From Polyodon spathula (lineage: Eukaryota; Chordata; Actinopteri; Acipenseriformes; Polyodontidae): a DNA stretch of 64,000 nucleotides. The translations under genes were made by a program, and so were the position numbers. Location of the stretch: positions 88,046,285-88,110,284 of the forward strand of contig NC_054535.1 of assembly GCF_017654505.1 (NCBI RefSeq), given 5' to 3'. Shown here in pieces: positions 34,901-49,396 of the stretch (the stretch's first letter is position 1; every line of letters starts with the position of its first letter). The notes below the pieces were generated by a model that saw only the letters and a list, made by a program, of their open reading frames with translations, was not told where the DNA came from and ran no database searches.

Positions 34901-37900
34901 CAGTGTGGCTTTGGCTGTATGTTTAGGGTAATTGTCCTGCTGGAAGATTAATCTTCTCCCAAGTCGCAGGTCTCTTGTAGACTTCAGCAGGTTTTCCTCC
35001 AGAATTTCTCTGTACTTTGCTGCATCCATTTTGCCCTCTATCTTCACAAGCTTTCCAGGCCCCGACGCAGAGAAGCATCCCCATAGCATGATGCTGCCAC
35101 CACTATGCTTCACGGTAAGGATGGTGTTCTCAGAACGATGCGCCAAACATAGCGCTTTGCGTTGAGGCCAAAAAGCTCTATTTTGGTCTCATCAGACCAT
35201 AGAATCTTCTCCCACTTGGTCTAGAGTCTCCCACATACCTTCTGGCAAACTCTAGCCAATGGCTTTTTTTTTTTGACACACTTCCATAAAGGCCAGTTTT
35301 GTGAAGCACCCAGGCTATTGTTGCCGTACGCACAGTGTCTCCCAGCTCAGCCGTGGAAGACTAACTCCTTTAGAGTTGCCATAGGCCTCTTGGTGGCCTC
35401 CCTGACTAGAGCCCTTGTAGCCCGGATACTCAGTTTTTGAAGATGGCCTGTTCTAGACAGATTCACAGTTGTGCCATATTCTCTCCATTTCTTAATAATG
35501 GACTTTACTGTGCTCCGGGGGATATTCAATGCCTTGGAAAAGTTCTTATATCCTACCCCTGATTGGTTCTTTTGAAGAACCTTATTCTGGATTTGCTTTG
35601 AATGTTTCTTCGTTTTCATGATGTAGTTTTTGTTAGGAAATGTACTAACCAACTGTGGGACGTCCCAGAGACAGGTGTATTTAACCTGAAATCATGTGAA
35701 ACACCTTAATTGCACACAGGTGGACTCTATTCAACCAATTATGTGACTTCTAAAGACAACTGGTTGCACCAGAGCTTATTTAAGTCATAGCAAAGGGGGA
35801 GAATACTTATGCAATCAATTATTTTCTGTTTTATATTTGTAATTAATTTAGAACAATTTGTAGATTTTATTTTTCACTTTGACATTATGGACTTTGTGTT
35901 GCTAAATGGCAAAAACTCCTAATTAAATCCATTTTGATTCCATGTTGTAACACAATAAAATGTGGAAAAGTCCAAGGGGGGGTGAATACTTTTGCGAGCC
36001 ACTGTATATCCATATTGACAAGGACAGGAATGTCCAGTTCTGTCTACCTAAAATACACGGCAGTCTCTTCGGCAAGAGCAATTTATCGACATTCCATAAA
36101 CTCACCGATTCTCAGCATCCCCTGGAGCTTCCTGGGCCTCCTCATTCTCAGCTGCCTCTTCAGTTGGGGCAACATGCTCAATGTCACTTAAAGACAACAA
36201 GAACCATGACTATACAGTTTTAATGTACAACACACTTTAACCGGCTGATCTTGCAGCACCCACTATGCCCTTAACTAGGTCAGATGCTATTTTGAGCAGG
36301 TTTTAACACAAGGCATGCTACTATACCAGTATACAGAGGATTTATTTTCACATGCGGCGTTTAATTCCCAACTCCTCTCCCCCCCCCCCCGAGAAAAAAC
36401 AGCAAATCCATTTGCCACTTCAGGAGCAAGTTGGTTGCAATCACACTCAACTGCTTAAAATACAACAGCTTGCCTAGACATTAGTGATACTAAAAACAGT
36501 AACTTCATGTCTGTACTCGCTTGTTTATACTGAATGGTTAATCTATGCAGCTGATGGCTGCAATAAAAACTTAGATATTTTGCAAGTGTTGTCTGGAATT
36601 GGCGACTGCATCTGATTGTGTACAGTAACATGTGAAATAGCAGCTCCCACTGCTCAATGTTAGTGAAGTCTGACAGCATACAAGACAGCTTTTAGGATTA
36701 TCCGTTACCCAGATATGCCCCCCTTAACAGACGTCTTGGTGCATTCATAAATAGGCACCTGTTTTAACGGGGAGGCAGCACTTGTTACAGGTGACAATGT
36801 GCCTAACCCCAAAAACTGTTTACAATTTTATTCTGCATTTGGAGTCTGGAGCCCTGTAAAAAAATAATAAAAATGTGCACAGTTCTTGGAAACAAGTTTT
36901 TCGAAAATTCTGAATCTGACCAATAAACAAACACTTCTCCAAATGCAGATTAAAACAAATAATTTTTATATTGGGTCTTTGAGGAGCACTAAGTGATCTA
37001 CATGTTCTGGTAGAAAATCCACTGGATTAATATTAAATCAATATTAAATAGCCCGCTTCCACTCAGCATCCATTTCACTCAGCTGCCTGCGGACTTGACA
37101 AAAACACCCTGGCACAGCAATTGCAGTGGAGGCTGCTAGAATGCATGCTAATAAATTCTATTCTCCAAATGAGTGTAGACACGAATCGGTGCATGCCAAT
37201 AAATCCTATTCTCCAATTAGTGTAGACACGAACCTGTGCATGCTCATGCTTGTGAACAGATCAAATTTTACTGAAGGGTATCAATAATCTTAGGTCAAGA
37301 AAAATCACGGCTCACCGTGTGAATCAACGAATCAGGACGACCTCCCCCCCCCCCTCCCCATACCAAATACAATACACAGCTCTCTCTCCTGTAGTGGAAA
37401 TTTTGAAAGTAGTCCACAAAAATCACAGTACTGCACCTTGCATGTGGGATCTGTAATTCCCATCTGAAGTAATTTTATCACACATGACTGTGCAGCCATA
37501 TTTCTATTCCAGGAGGTTTTTTGTTGTTTTGTTTTAATTCCTGTATTTGAAGGATTAAGAATTTCAGTTTGATCAGATTTGATTCTGCAATACAGTCAGC
37601 ACTTGCATATCCAACCCTATAAAATTTAGACTTCAGTAACGGTTAAACGCATGCGATGCGTATCTGATTTCATTTTGGCCCGTTCCAACTCTTGTCCGTT
37701 CAGGGAACACACAAAAAAAAATACATTATCAAATACACAGCTGAAAGGACTTCCAAAATAAGTAGGCTTCCATTTAGATGTACTGTATTGGTTTTGTTGG
37801 TACAGTATTACATTTTCAACATAAGTATTTTAATTCAGAACAATACAATTCTGAAAATATCCCTTGCCAAAACTAGACGACACGTGAACTGCAATACAGC

Positions 37901-38040
37901 ACATACTTTTAAATCTGGTATGTATTGTAGCAGTGTATAAAATTTTCCATTAACGACCCAACAGCAAAATGAAATCTAAAATGTTATCCATGCACAGAAC
38001 TGTGTAAAATGTAAAAGGCAATTTAGCAAAACCAAGATAG

Positions 38041-38079
<39 letters not shown>

Positions 38080-41000
38080 TATCTCTCTCGATAGAGATTA
38101 TACATAGAGAGATTAGAGAGAGAGAGGAGAGATAGAGAGAGAGAGGAGAGAGTTTCCTGAATTAACAGTATCCAAAATTGTAGAATAACAGTACTCGATA
38201 AGGCCCTAATGTCACAGTTAACATGAAGATGCACAAAAACTAAGAGAGCAGATAATAAAAAAATACTATCTAGAACTGTTTAACAATTAACTGTTATAAC
38301 TGATTAACTGATAAGCTTGTCTCGTTCACTTTGTTTTGGCTGCATTCGTCAGGTGAAATGCGAGCTGTGACGGACATTCAAATAAACTAACATTGAAGAG
38401 ATTGGCTTTGTATGAGAAAACTGGCGGACTGATTTTATTCTTAATACAAGGCTGGTAAAACATGACTGACGTATCTGGTTAACAGATAACTGAGTGCTGA
38501 CTATTATAGAAAGTGTTGTATAAATGGGTTGCCCTTTTGTATACATATCTATACGTATCTCCATCAGAATTGATCTTTCAGCTTGGGTTTGCTGCCATCA
38601 TACCTTCAATGTGCCCAATATGGGATTAAGCATTTGTACCTCATGTCGTCCTTAACCGATCCCCAGTTATGAGGTCCACTTCCACCACGCTTTTCATCAG
38701 GCCTCATTCCCCTATTTAAAAAAAAAAAAAAAAAAACAGATTACATTGTGATTCATTCAAAAACAAACAGGTAATGATTCACAGCCATACAAGATGGGTC
38801 AATGAGTTTAACTAAGATTTTGCTTTGCAGTCAGCTTTTGTCAGTTCGGTTATGTGCACACTATAGAGCATCTTGAACTCCATGTGCATCAATGGGCAAC
38901 TGAACAAGTCAGTATAGATAGTTGTAGCTAAAAGCAGCCCTTTCTATAAAAACAACAGGGGATCTCCCTGCTTCATTTTATTATTTTTGAATTCCTGTAG
39001 CATGCCTTTTCGATTTACTTTGACAGTGCCACAAACATCAGTGCTTTCCTTATGCAGTGTCTCACAGAGCAGGAGAAGTGTAAAAAGTTGTCGGTGTACA
39101 CTACATTGCCCTTTCCTAGCAGTTTTGCAGTGTTCAGCAGCTGCATGACTACACTGTAACCAATCTAATCAATCAGAAATATGTGGCTTTATGACTAAAC
39201 CCATTGCAACTTGGGAGTCCTAAAAATATTTCAATTTCCTGTCGATTGGTAGGTTTCCAGTCGTGAAAGTGGGAATGGGGGGCTAGTGTACTGCTAGTAC
39301 GCAACGCCTGAGCATACCGGTTTGTTTCTGTCACCATCAACTCAATCAAATCAGGAGTGAACATACCAACAAAATAATCATATAGATCAGCACTACTCCA
39401 AACTCTCGTTGGCCCAGATTGTGACAGACTGAACTCAATTATTCTTTCCCTGCCGTTTACAGTAGGATTGACCCACCCAGCGCACTCTTATTTCGTGCCA
39501 CCCCCCTTGGCGAGCTTATTCTCCTGTCAGTGTCAGCCTGGCTGTCTTCTCCCTCGCTGTCACTAACTCCTCCGAGTCTGATCTTTTCATTTCCATCTTC
39601 CGACCTTTCTACATCTTCCACAGTAAATCCCTCAATTTCCTCATCACTGTCGCTATCCCAGTTAAACTGACAAATCTCCGCTCTTATATCTGTCTCTCCA
39701 TTTTTCAATAGCCTACTACAACTCTTGTCTTTCTGCTCTCCAAACAAAATACAAATGAGACTTCATTACCTTGACGTGTATATTTATAAATGTGCAACAT
39801 TTCACCTAGCAACAAGCATTTGATTGGACAGGAAAAAAATTTTAAATCAACGCGCAGTATAGAATGTTCAGCAGGTGGCCAACTTTAGTCGCTGTGGGCA
39901 GTGAGAGACTTAAACTTGAGACAGAAGTTAAAATAGACTAAATCCAGGACTGAATATCCTTCAGGGGTCTTAATATTAAGGATCCTACAGACTAGAGGAC
40001 TTCAGGGCAGTTGATTTGAGAAGTAGTGCTGCAGACCACTGCTGGGTCCACTTACATTCGGTCACTGCCACTGTGTCGTTCAAATTCTCGTTTGCCTCTC
40101 TGGTCAAACCCATCAAAGTTCCTCTGAAATCCACCGCTCCCACCTCTGCCACGCATTGCTCCTCTGCCACCCCATCTGCCTCGCATTGGTCTATCAAACC
40201 TGTCAGATGGTCTGAAAATGAGAAATTAACATCTTAAGGAGATAACATTATGACGTGAACAAACTCTGTCCTGAATTAAACATTTTTGGAAGAAAAACTA
40301 AAGTAACTTCCAGGTAGAGCCCACCCACGTCAGCAGAACTACATAAAATGACACAGTATTCAGATGCTTCCAAGAAACAAACAGCCTATAATAGCTCAGC
40401 AATAAAACAGGATTGGAGAGGCAGGGACAAAAAAAAATAGACAAATCGGGAAGAGCTTTAGGAGGTGGGAGGTAGCAAACAAGGAAGCAGCAATTCAGCA
40501 GACCGGGTTTGGAACAGAATCGGTGGAGTTAGTAGATGGTGGCAGAGACACCCATATGACAGTGTGCTTGAGAAACATATGGGAAGTTAGTTGTGCATAG
40601 CTTTTCAATGTTAAAGTGCTGCAGCTGTTATCCAATGTTACAAATGGGTACCGTTTGCCATCAGACTATAGGGAAATTGGGGATCGATTTCACTAAAAAC
40701 TAACCCTACCTGAAGAGGATGTTTTGATACTGAATGAATCTACATTAGAACAGATTGTTCCTTACTTCCTAGTCCATGACAAACAGTCATACTTTTAGGC
40801 AGCGTGAAGAATGAACACACTTTTCCACAGAATACTCCTCTGGAGCCTCTACTTCATTGGGCCGACGCTCCCGGAACACAACACGACGCTCTGTCCTCTC
40901 CACCTTTGCTTCAGTACCTCGGTTTTCATTCTGACCCATCTGCATGCCACTTCTAGGGGGGCGCTTCTGACCTACAGAAAGTTACATGCTGATCAGTCAC

Positions 41001-42607
41001 TGCACTGATCTACTCTGTGGGAGCAATGCACTTGGGTCCACCTGAACATTTAAGCATTTTTTGCATGACACGCTTTTAATGTTCCTGCATTAAATCTAGA
41101 TTCAAATGGTAAAGACACTTTCATATGTCAATCTTGCCCCCTCCCCCAGTTTGTTTACATGCCCACACGTAGACCTACACAAGCTCTTTCCCATTGTAGT
41201 CTAGTTGACAAGGAGAACACAAGAGGAAATAGCCAGAGCATTTTAAAAGCTGTTAGGTCACACATCCCGTAAGTGTTTTGTACCCAAATACAAGAACGCA
41301 ATTTCAGGATGATTATCAATAAACTGGCAACACCCAGAACAGTGCTGTTCTGGGTGTTGCCAAAACTACGCATCAAATATTGTATTTTAGGGATTAAAAC
41401 ACTGCTGCCTTATAGGAGTTTCCTACACAAATGTAAGGGGGTTCTGTGTCTTTACACAGTTGAACAAAGCACCCCCTCCCTCCTCAACTCTGACATGGTC
41501 TACTGCTTAAATTCTCTTTTCTTAACTGTTGAACACATTTGAGATTTTATTTGAAAATTTTAATGGTTTGATACATGTAAAGAAGAAAGCTTGTAGTAAT
41601 TTGTTTTACGGCTGGGTTACACGAGAATGTTGCGACAATTTATTAAGTATACAGTGGCTTGTTTAAACAGGCCTTGCTTTCTTTTTCACTCAGGATAGGC
41701 AGTATGGGCGGCATAATAATGCCCGACAAGGCTACAAGCAGCAAAAACACTGCTCCGCCGTTTAAAATTAAACACAATTTAAGTCAAGCTGTCAGATGTG
41801 ATGCATATGCACATTAGGGCTTCATGAATTCCACAAATACATAAAGTCATAGTTCATGTCAAGTCACAGCGGCCTCATTCAATCCACCACGAGGCTCTGG
41901 TTACTTCAGCGAAACACCACGGTAAGAAGACTAATCGTAACATCGATAAAATATTCAGACATCACAAATTGGAGCTATTCGTCATGACTCGTGCTGCTTT
42001 CTGTACCCTAACTGTATGCTCCTAGTTAAACTAAAAACCCACATGAACTATCGAAACATTTCTGCCCCATGCACACTAGCCTTGCCTGTCAATATGTATT
42101 TGTTTAAGACTAGGAAAACATTACTCAATTCAACAGATCTTCAAAAAAGTATAAATGTCGATATTCTCAATTTTTACCATAGTTTGTTTATTTTTTTTTC
42201 TAAAACCGGGTCAAGATATGAATCTTAAAGTATGTAACGACGTTAGCGTAAAAAGCATATACTGAACAGGACTTCAGTTTATTATTCCATCTACTCAATT
42301 GAAGTCAGTACGAGTATGCATTTTTATTCCCCTCACCCGCGGTGTTTCTCGCAACCTCGTCATTTCCCTCGCCTCCAGGAACCGTAACGACCTTCCTATC
42401 TTTTTGGGATTCTCTCCTGCCCGATTTTGAAGCGGTCCCGCTTTTCTTGGGCTCGTCCTTTTTCTTTTTTTGCTCCTCTTCTACCTCGCGGAGGATATCA
42501 AAGGGGTCGGCCTCATCATCCAAAAGCTGATCGAAGCGGTTCATCACGGCGCATCCAAAAGTCTCCTGCATTGCGCCGGAGACTGGGCTACTGATCGCTC
42601 CCTTCAT
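31969..42607 (-). CDS. HABP4: HABP4 (Ki-1/57), hyaluronan/mRNA-binding protein 4
   Basis: Eight exons on the minus strand join in phase: 42607-42337, 40971-40821, 40211-40056, 38711-38640, 36186-36106, 33914-33743, 32523-32323 and 32025-31969, giving 386 residues (human 413). The N-terminus [20 protein letters not shown] and [20 protein letters not shown] match HABP4. Exon 2 gives GQKRPPRSG, exon 3 the first Arg/Gly region and [20 protein letters not shown], exon 4 [16 protein letters not shown], exon 6 [15 protein letters not shown] and [19 protein letters not shown], exon 7 [20 protein letters not shown] plus an RGG box ([17 protein letters not shown]), exon 8 [14 protein letters not shown]. 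The family binds RNA and ribosomes through disordered RGG segments, is a PRMT1 substrate and associates with dormant ribosomes. The donor of exon 2 (aa|gtgtgt) and of exon 7 (gtg|gtaaat chosen over tcg|gtagtg) are the least certain junctions. Confidence 0.95.
32811..33052. mobile_element. TTAA-bounded MITE-like repeat, copy 1
   Basis: TTAA at 32811 and at 33049-33052 bound a 242-bp segment whose ends are roughly complementary (ttaatccttttt and caaaagggttaa). Inside are acaggtttaaaaggc, acactcagta and ctagagacctgtgctt, all shared with 47760-48308. TTAA target duplication is typical of piggyBac-type mobility. Lies in the HABP4 intron between exons 6 and 7. Confidence 0.65.
33069..33094. repeat. 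(TG)n microsatellite
   Basis: About 13 TG repeats just outside the TTAA-bounded repeat. Confidence 0.95.
34453..36004 (-). mobile_element. Full-length Tc1/mariner element (fourth TIR family), copy 1
   Basis: A 1552-bp unit with ends cagtggctctcaaaagtatt (34453) and its complement ending agccactg (36004), each beside a TA target dinucleotide. The same family recurs at 52109-53615 and 61854-63428. It lies in the HABP4 intron between exons 5 and 6, in the sense of HABP4. Confidence 0.93.
34650..35619 (-). pseudogene. Tc1-like transposase in copy 1, frameshifted
   Basis: Starts [20 protein letters not shown] with the helix-turn-helix [18 protein letters not shown] and RTGHLQKLS. The frame is lost near 35350 with a deletion before the catalytic core. 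The core reopens at about 35146: [44 protein letters not shown]. The C-terminus is altered after [12 protein letters not shown], where related copies continue to GVSTKY. Confidence 0.88.
37142..37240. repeat. Two-copy tandem repeat, ~48-bp unit
   Basis: tgcatgctaataaattctat... at 37142-37189 is followed by tgcatgccaataaatcctat... at 37190-37236, with a third copy starting tgcatgct. Both share ctattctccaa and gtgtagacacgaa. Lies in a HABP4 intron. Confidence 0.85.
38041..38150. repeat. (AT)n and (AG)n microsatellite
   Basis: AT repeats at 38041-38075 are followed by atctctctcgatagaga palindromic steps and a GA-rich tract. Intronic in HABP4. Confidence 0.9.
38985..39760 (-). mobile_element. 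piggyBac-type transposase fossil
   Basis: On the minus strand an acidic N-terminal piece (39747-39457; [20 protein letters not shown], then [14 protein letters not shown]) is followed by [20 protein letters not shown] and [20 protein letters not shown] (39364-39173). A middle portion is missing. Further down (about 39160-38990) lies [20 protein letters not shown], containing the conserved Asp of VYTDNF, then [11 protein letters not shown]. These match PGBD/piggyBac transposases. Stops and deletions separate the pieces. It lies in the HABP4 intron between exons 3 and 4 in sense orientation. Confidence 0.85.
41325..41362. repeat. Perfect 38-bp palindrome
   Basis: tggcaacacccagaacag (41325-41342), a 2-nt centre (tg), then ctgttctgggtgttgcca (41345-41362), exact reverse complement over 18 bp per arm. 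It lies in HABP4 intron 1. Confidence 0.95.
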
Positions 42608-45102
42608 TTTGTATGACTTATTTAAAAAGCTGATTCCACCGCGGTGCTGCTGTGTATAACTCTTAATTTTCGCTCTTGTTTAGGAGCCGAGGGGGGCCAC
42701 TGTATTCATTCTCGGGTTCGCTACTGACTCCCTCCCTTGTTGCTGATGCGACTGCAGGTTAACAGGTGAAATTCCAATATGGCGGGTTGGTTTATATCCC
42801 AGCCGACGACACGCCTCGTTAGTATTCATGAGCTCTTAAAGGAGAACAGCATCTTTCTGGTGACAATACAAACTACTACGCTGTTTTGTTAGGTCCTTGT
42901 GTCAAATGGTTTCAGAGCAAATAATACGCACCAAGTGAGATTTTAGCAGTTTCCCATCAAGATAAATTTTACACTAAAACATATTTCATTGATGTCAGTT
43001 TATTACACTATTCAGATATCGTTGCGTGCATTTTTTTAAAAATTAGAAAGCAGTGTTTAAAGGTAGTTTTTGAATACTGTGGCAATGCCATCCGTCTCCA
43101 TTGAAACATAACATCTTAATAATAATATATACACACTTGGGATAGCCACAAATTAATTAAATGCAATTAATGTTGTTACTTTATCTTAATTGCTCGGTCT
43201 TTATAGCAACATTTACAGGAGACGGACTAACATAACCATTGTGATAGATTAATCTTTCTGCATTTGCGTTTTGTGCGTTAGGTGGCATTTGATTTAACAG
43301 AATGACAGTTTGTCAAGTAACAGAGGTTCATCTAATCCTCAGTTGCCTTTTCTACAGGTTCCACATGAAGACAAAACACGAAACATGGACTGTGGAACAC
43401 ACAGATATAGAGGAAAACAAACAGAATTCGTACAGTAGAACATGGTACCTGTGTATTTTGCCCAATCCAATTATAATAATCTACACATTTAAGTTAATAA
43501 TGTTATCCATAACTATCAAACACTCAGTAATGCTGAAATTATACTACAGTGAATAATTTGCAAACAGAAATTAACTCTTGCATCATGCAATCACACAAGA
43601 TAAAACAATGATTGACATTTTTACCGTTGTAGCTAAAATTACTGCTTCTTAGTACCTAATCACTGTATGTGTTGTTGCGCAAACTCACCAGTTGTCAAGG
43701 TGTAATCAGATTAAGTGACCTACCTCAAAAGTATGTGCAATAGAATTTTGGAATGTTTTGTGTATACGAGTAATTTTAGTGAATTTAAAGGCGTGCCAAC
43801 CAATTCTATAAAATGCATGATCTTATCTATTGCAAGCTTCACAAACGTTACTACTGGTCCTCCCTTTGTTGTACTCAGGACTGAAGAAGATTGAAAATGT
43901 TTTCAGTATTCTGAAAGAATAAAGTACAGTTTCGAGTTTTATTTTTGTTTTTCATTTTTCAATTTAGTGCATTTTTAAAAATGCATTCATAGGGCCTAGG
44001 AAGTATTTATTTGCAGAGTACTAATCTGTGTAATAAATAAGACACAGACAACTAAAGAAAACATTGATGTATACAAAATTGGCGTTCCAGATAAAAACAA
44101 TCTGAATTCCCTGAATGAGACGGTTTGTGATGTATATTTTCCTGTGTAACAAATGGTTTTAGTAGTATGTTGCTATCGATATGATGTTAATCACGCGTTA
44201 AGGCCATCTTAAAGTTTGTTTCTCGTACTTTTTGATATACGTACAATGTCGTTTCATTATTAATTTTGAAACTGTCATTAAAATGTATGTGATCTAAAAA
44301 TATATATCTTAATCGTTTATCATTCACAATCAATGCATACTTCCTGAAGTCGGTTTAGTATTACATAAATGTATGCGTACCTCCTCCTGTCCCTTTAAAA
44401 GGACCACAAAACAAACAGACGTTACAGTGTGAGCGGGAGATCCCTTTCATCAATAAATGGTACATCCTAGCAGAGCTTCAGAAGTCCTCACAATCAACCA
44501 CTGGTTACTTTGACCCCAAAACTCGCCCATTTTGCCCACATAAACCGGTAATTGGTGCGAATTGCTGTCAACCACAAGCAGCGCGACTAAACCTTTAAAA
44601 AACATTGGATAAAACGAGTAAACCAATCGTCAAACAACAAACCCCGCCTTACATTCTGATCTGGCAGTCGTGTAGACTTTTATTGGTGACGAAACCCTGA
44701 AACGTCACATATAGAGGGTGTTGGCATTGGAGAAAAACAAAATTCACTAACGCCCAGGCGCGAATTGTAACGCGGGAAAAGTTTTAGAGGCTTAGCCGCT
44801 TTGTATTTACAGTCTGAAAGGACTGCTCTGGGAGTGAGGAAGCAGAAAGTAAACGTGTATTATTTTGTAGCGCATGTTCATTTTGGAAACGTAATGTATA
44901 GTGGTTCATATTTAATCAACCGTATTTTGCTTTAAACTATTTTAAAAGGTTATTCTGCATTCATACAGAAAGGGGGGCAGGAAGGATATTTAAATTATAC
45001 AGTAGTAAGTGTGCTGCATATATTATATTAAAGTATATACAGGATATACTTTGAGAATTATACCTTTTTAGGTTTTTTTTTTTTTTTAATTTTCCTAAAA
45101 CA
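42608..45102. other. HABP4-ZNF367 divergent intergenic region
   Basis: 2.5 kb between the two start codons. The 250 bp next to HABP4 are GC-richer and hold ccgaggggggcc and aatatggcggg motifs, consistent with its promoter. The middle is AT-rich with nothing recognisable. The ZNF367 promoter is listed separately. Confidence 0.5.
44600..44800 (+). promoter_or_regulatory. ZNF367: Putative ZNF367 promoter with CCAAT boxes and an E2F-like site
   Basis: Four CCAAT motifs (ATTGG 44604-44608, CCAAT 44623-44627, ATTGG 44682-44686, ATTGG 44726-44730) at intervals of roughly 20-60 bp are followed by GCGGGAAA at 44772-44779, a good E2F-type match, and a GC-box-like ccccgcc at 44642. Spaced CCAAT boxes plus an E2F site are typical of cell-cycle-regulated promoters. 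The site is about 330 bp before the start codon. Function is inferred. Confidence 0.6.
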
Positions 45103-48721
<3,619 letters not shown>

Positions 48722-49396
48722 ACGACACTGCCCAGGGCAGCAATCTTCACTTGTTCCCCACTACGATCCCTAAGCCAATAGCTCGGTGGGGGGGTGGGGG
48801 GGTGGCAGAAGCTAAAGCACCTTATTTTGCTTACATTAGGCTGCTATTATGTAGTATATTAATATGAAGAATGTTGTGGTCTCCTGCACTTAACTAAGGT
48901 GGAGACAATGTTTTGGTTTTTTGTTTTGCACTTTTGGTAAAGAGTATGATGTAAAGTACAAGTTTATTGTAAATATATGGGTTTAACTATGATGGACTGC
49001 GCAATGCAGGGAGCATACTGGAAAATACAGTATGAAGGCCTAGCCATGGCTTTTGCAAGCCTAATGCAAATCACTTACAGCAATTAACGAATCAAGCACA
49101 AATTAAGGAAATGTCTTTTACATTAAAAGGCAATAACCTAGAATAATCCCGTTGTGAATCCTTGTTTATTTCACTTTTGAGATCGATCCTGCCCTCTACC
49201 CAGACTTTACCCAGACTTCCATCTGGATGTGACCTGAGGTAGAAATAAAAAAAGAAAAGTGAATTGGCTCTCTAGCTTTTAACCTCTAAGCCACAAAGCC
49301 TAAACATGTGAAAGCACTTCCTGCTGATCCAGACAGCACATTTTTAACCTTATTTATTATTCATTTGTTGCTGTGTGATCACAGAGTTTAAATAAA
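48722..49396 (+). other. ZNF367: ZNF367 3' UTR
   Basis: Follows the TAG at 48719-48721. It contains a G-rich tract at 48785-48805 that fits a G-quadruplex pattern, an AATAAA near 49245 and another at 49391-49396. The end is not certain. Confidence 0.55.

Noticed and set aside
40016..40237. Plus-strand 73-codon ORF
   Set aside because: Antisense shadow of HABP4 exon 3.
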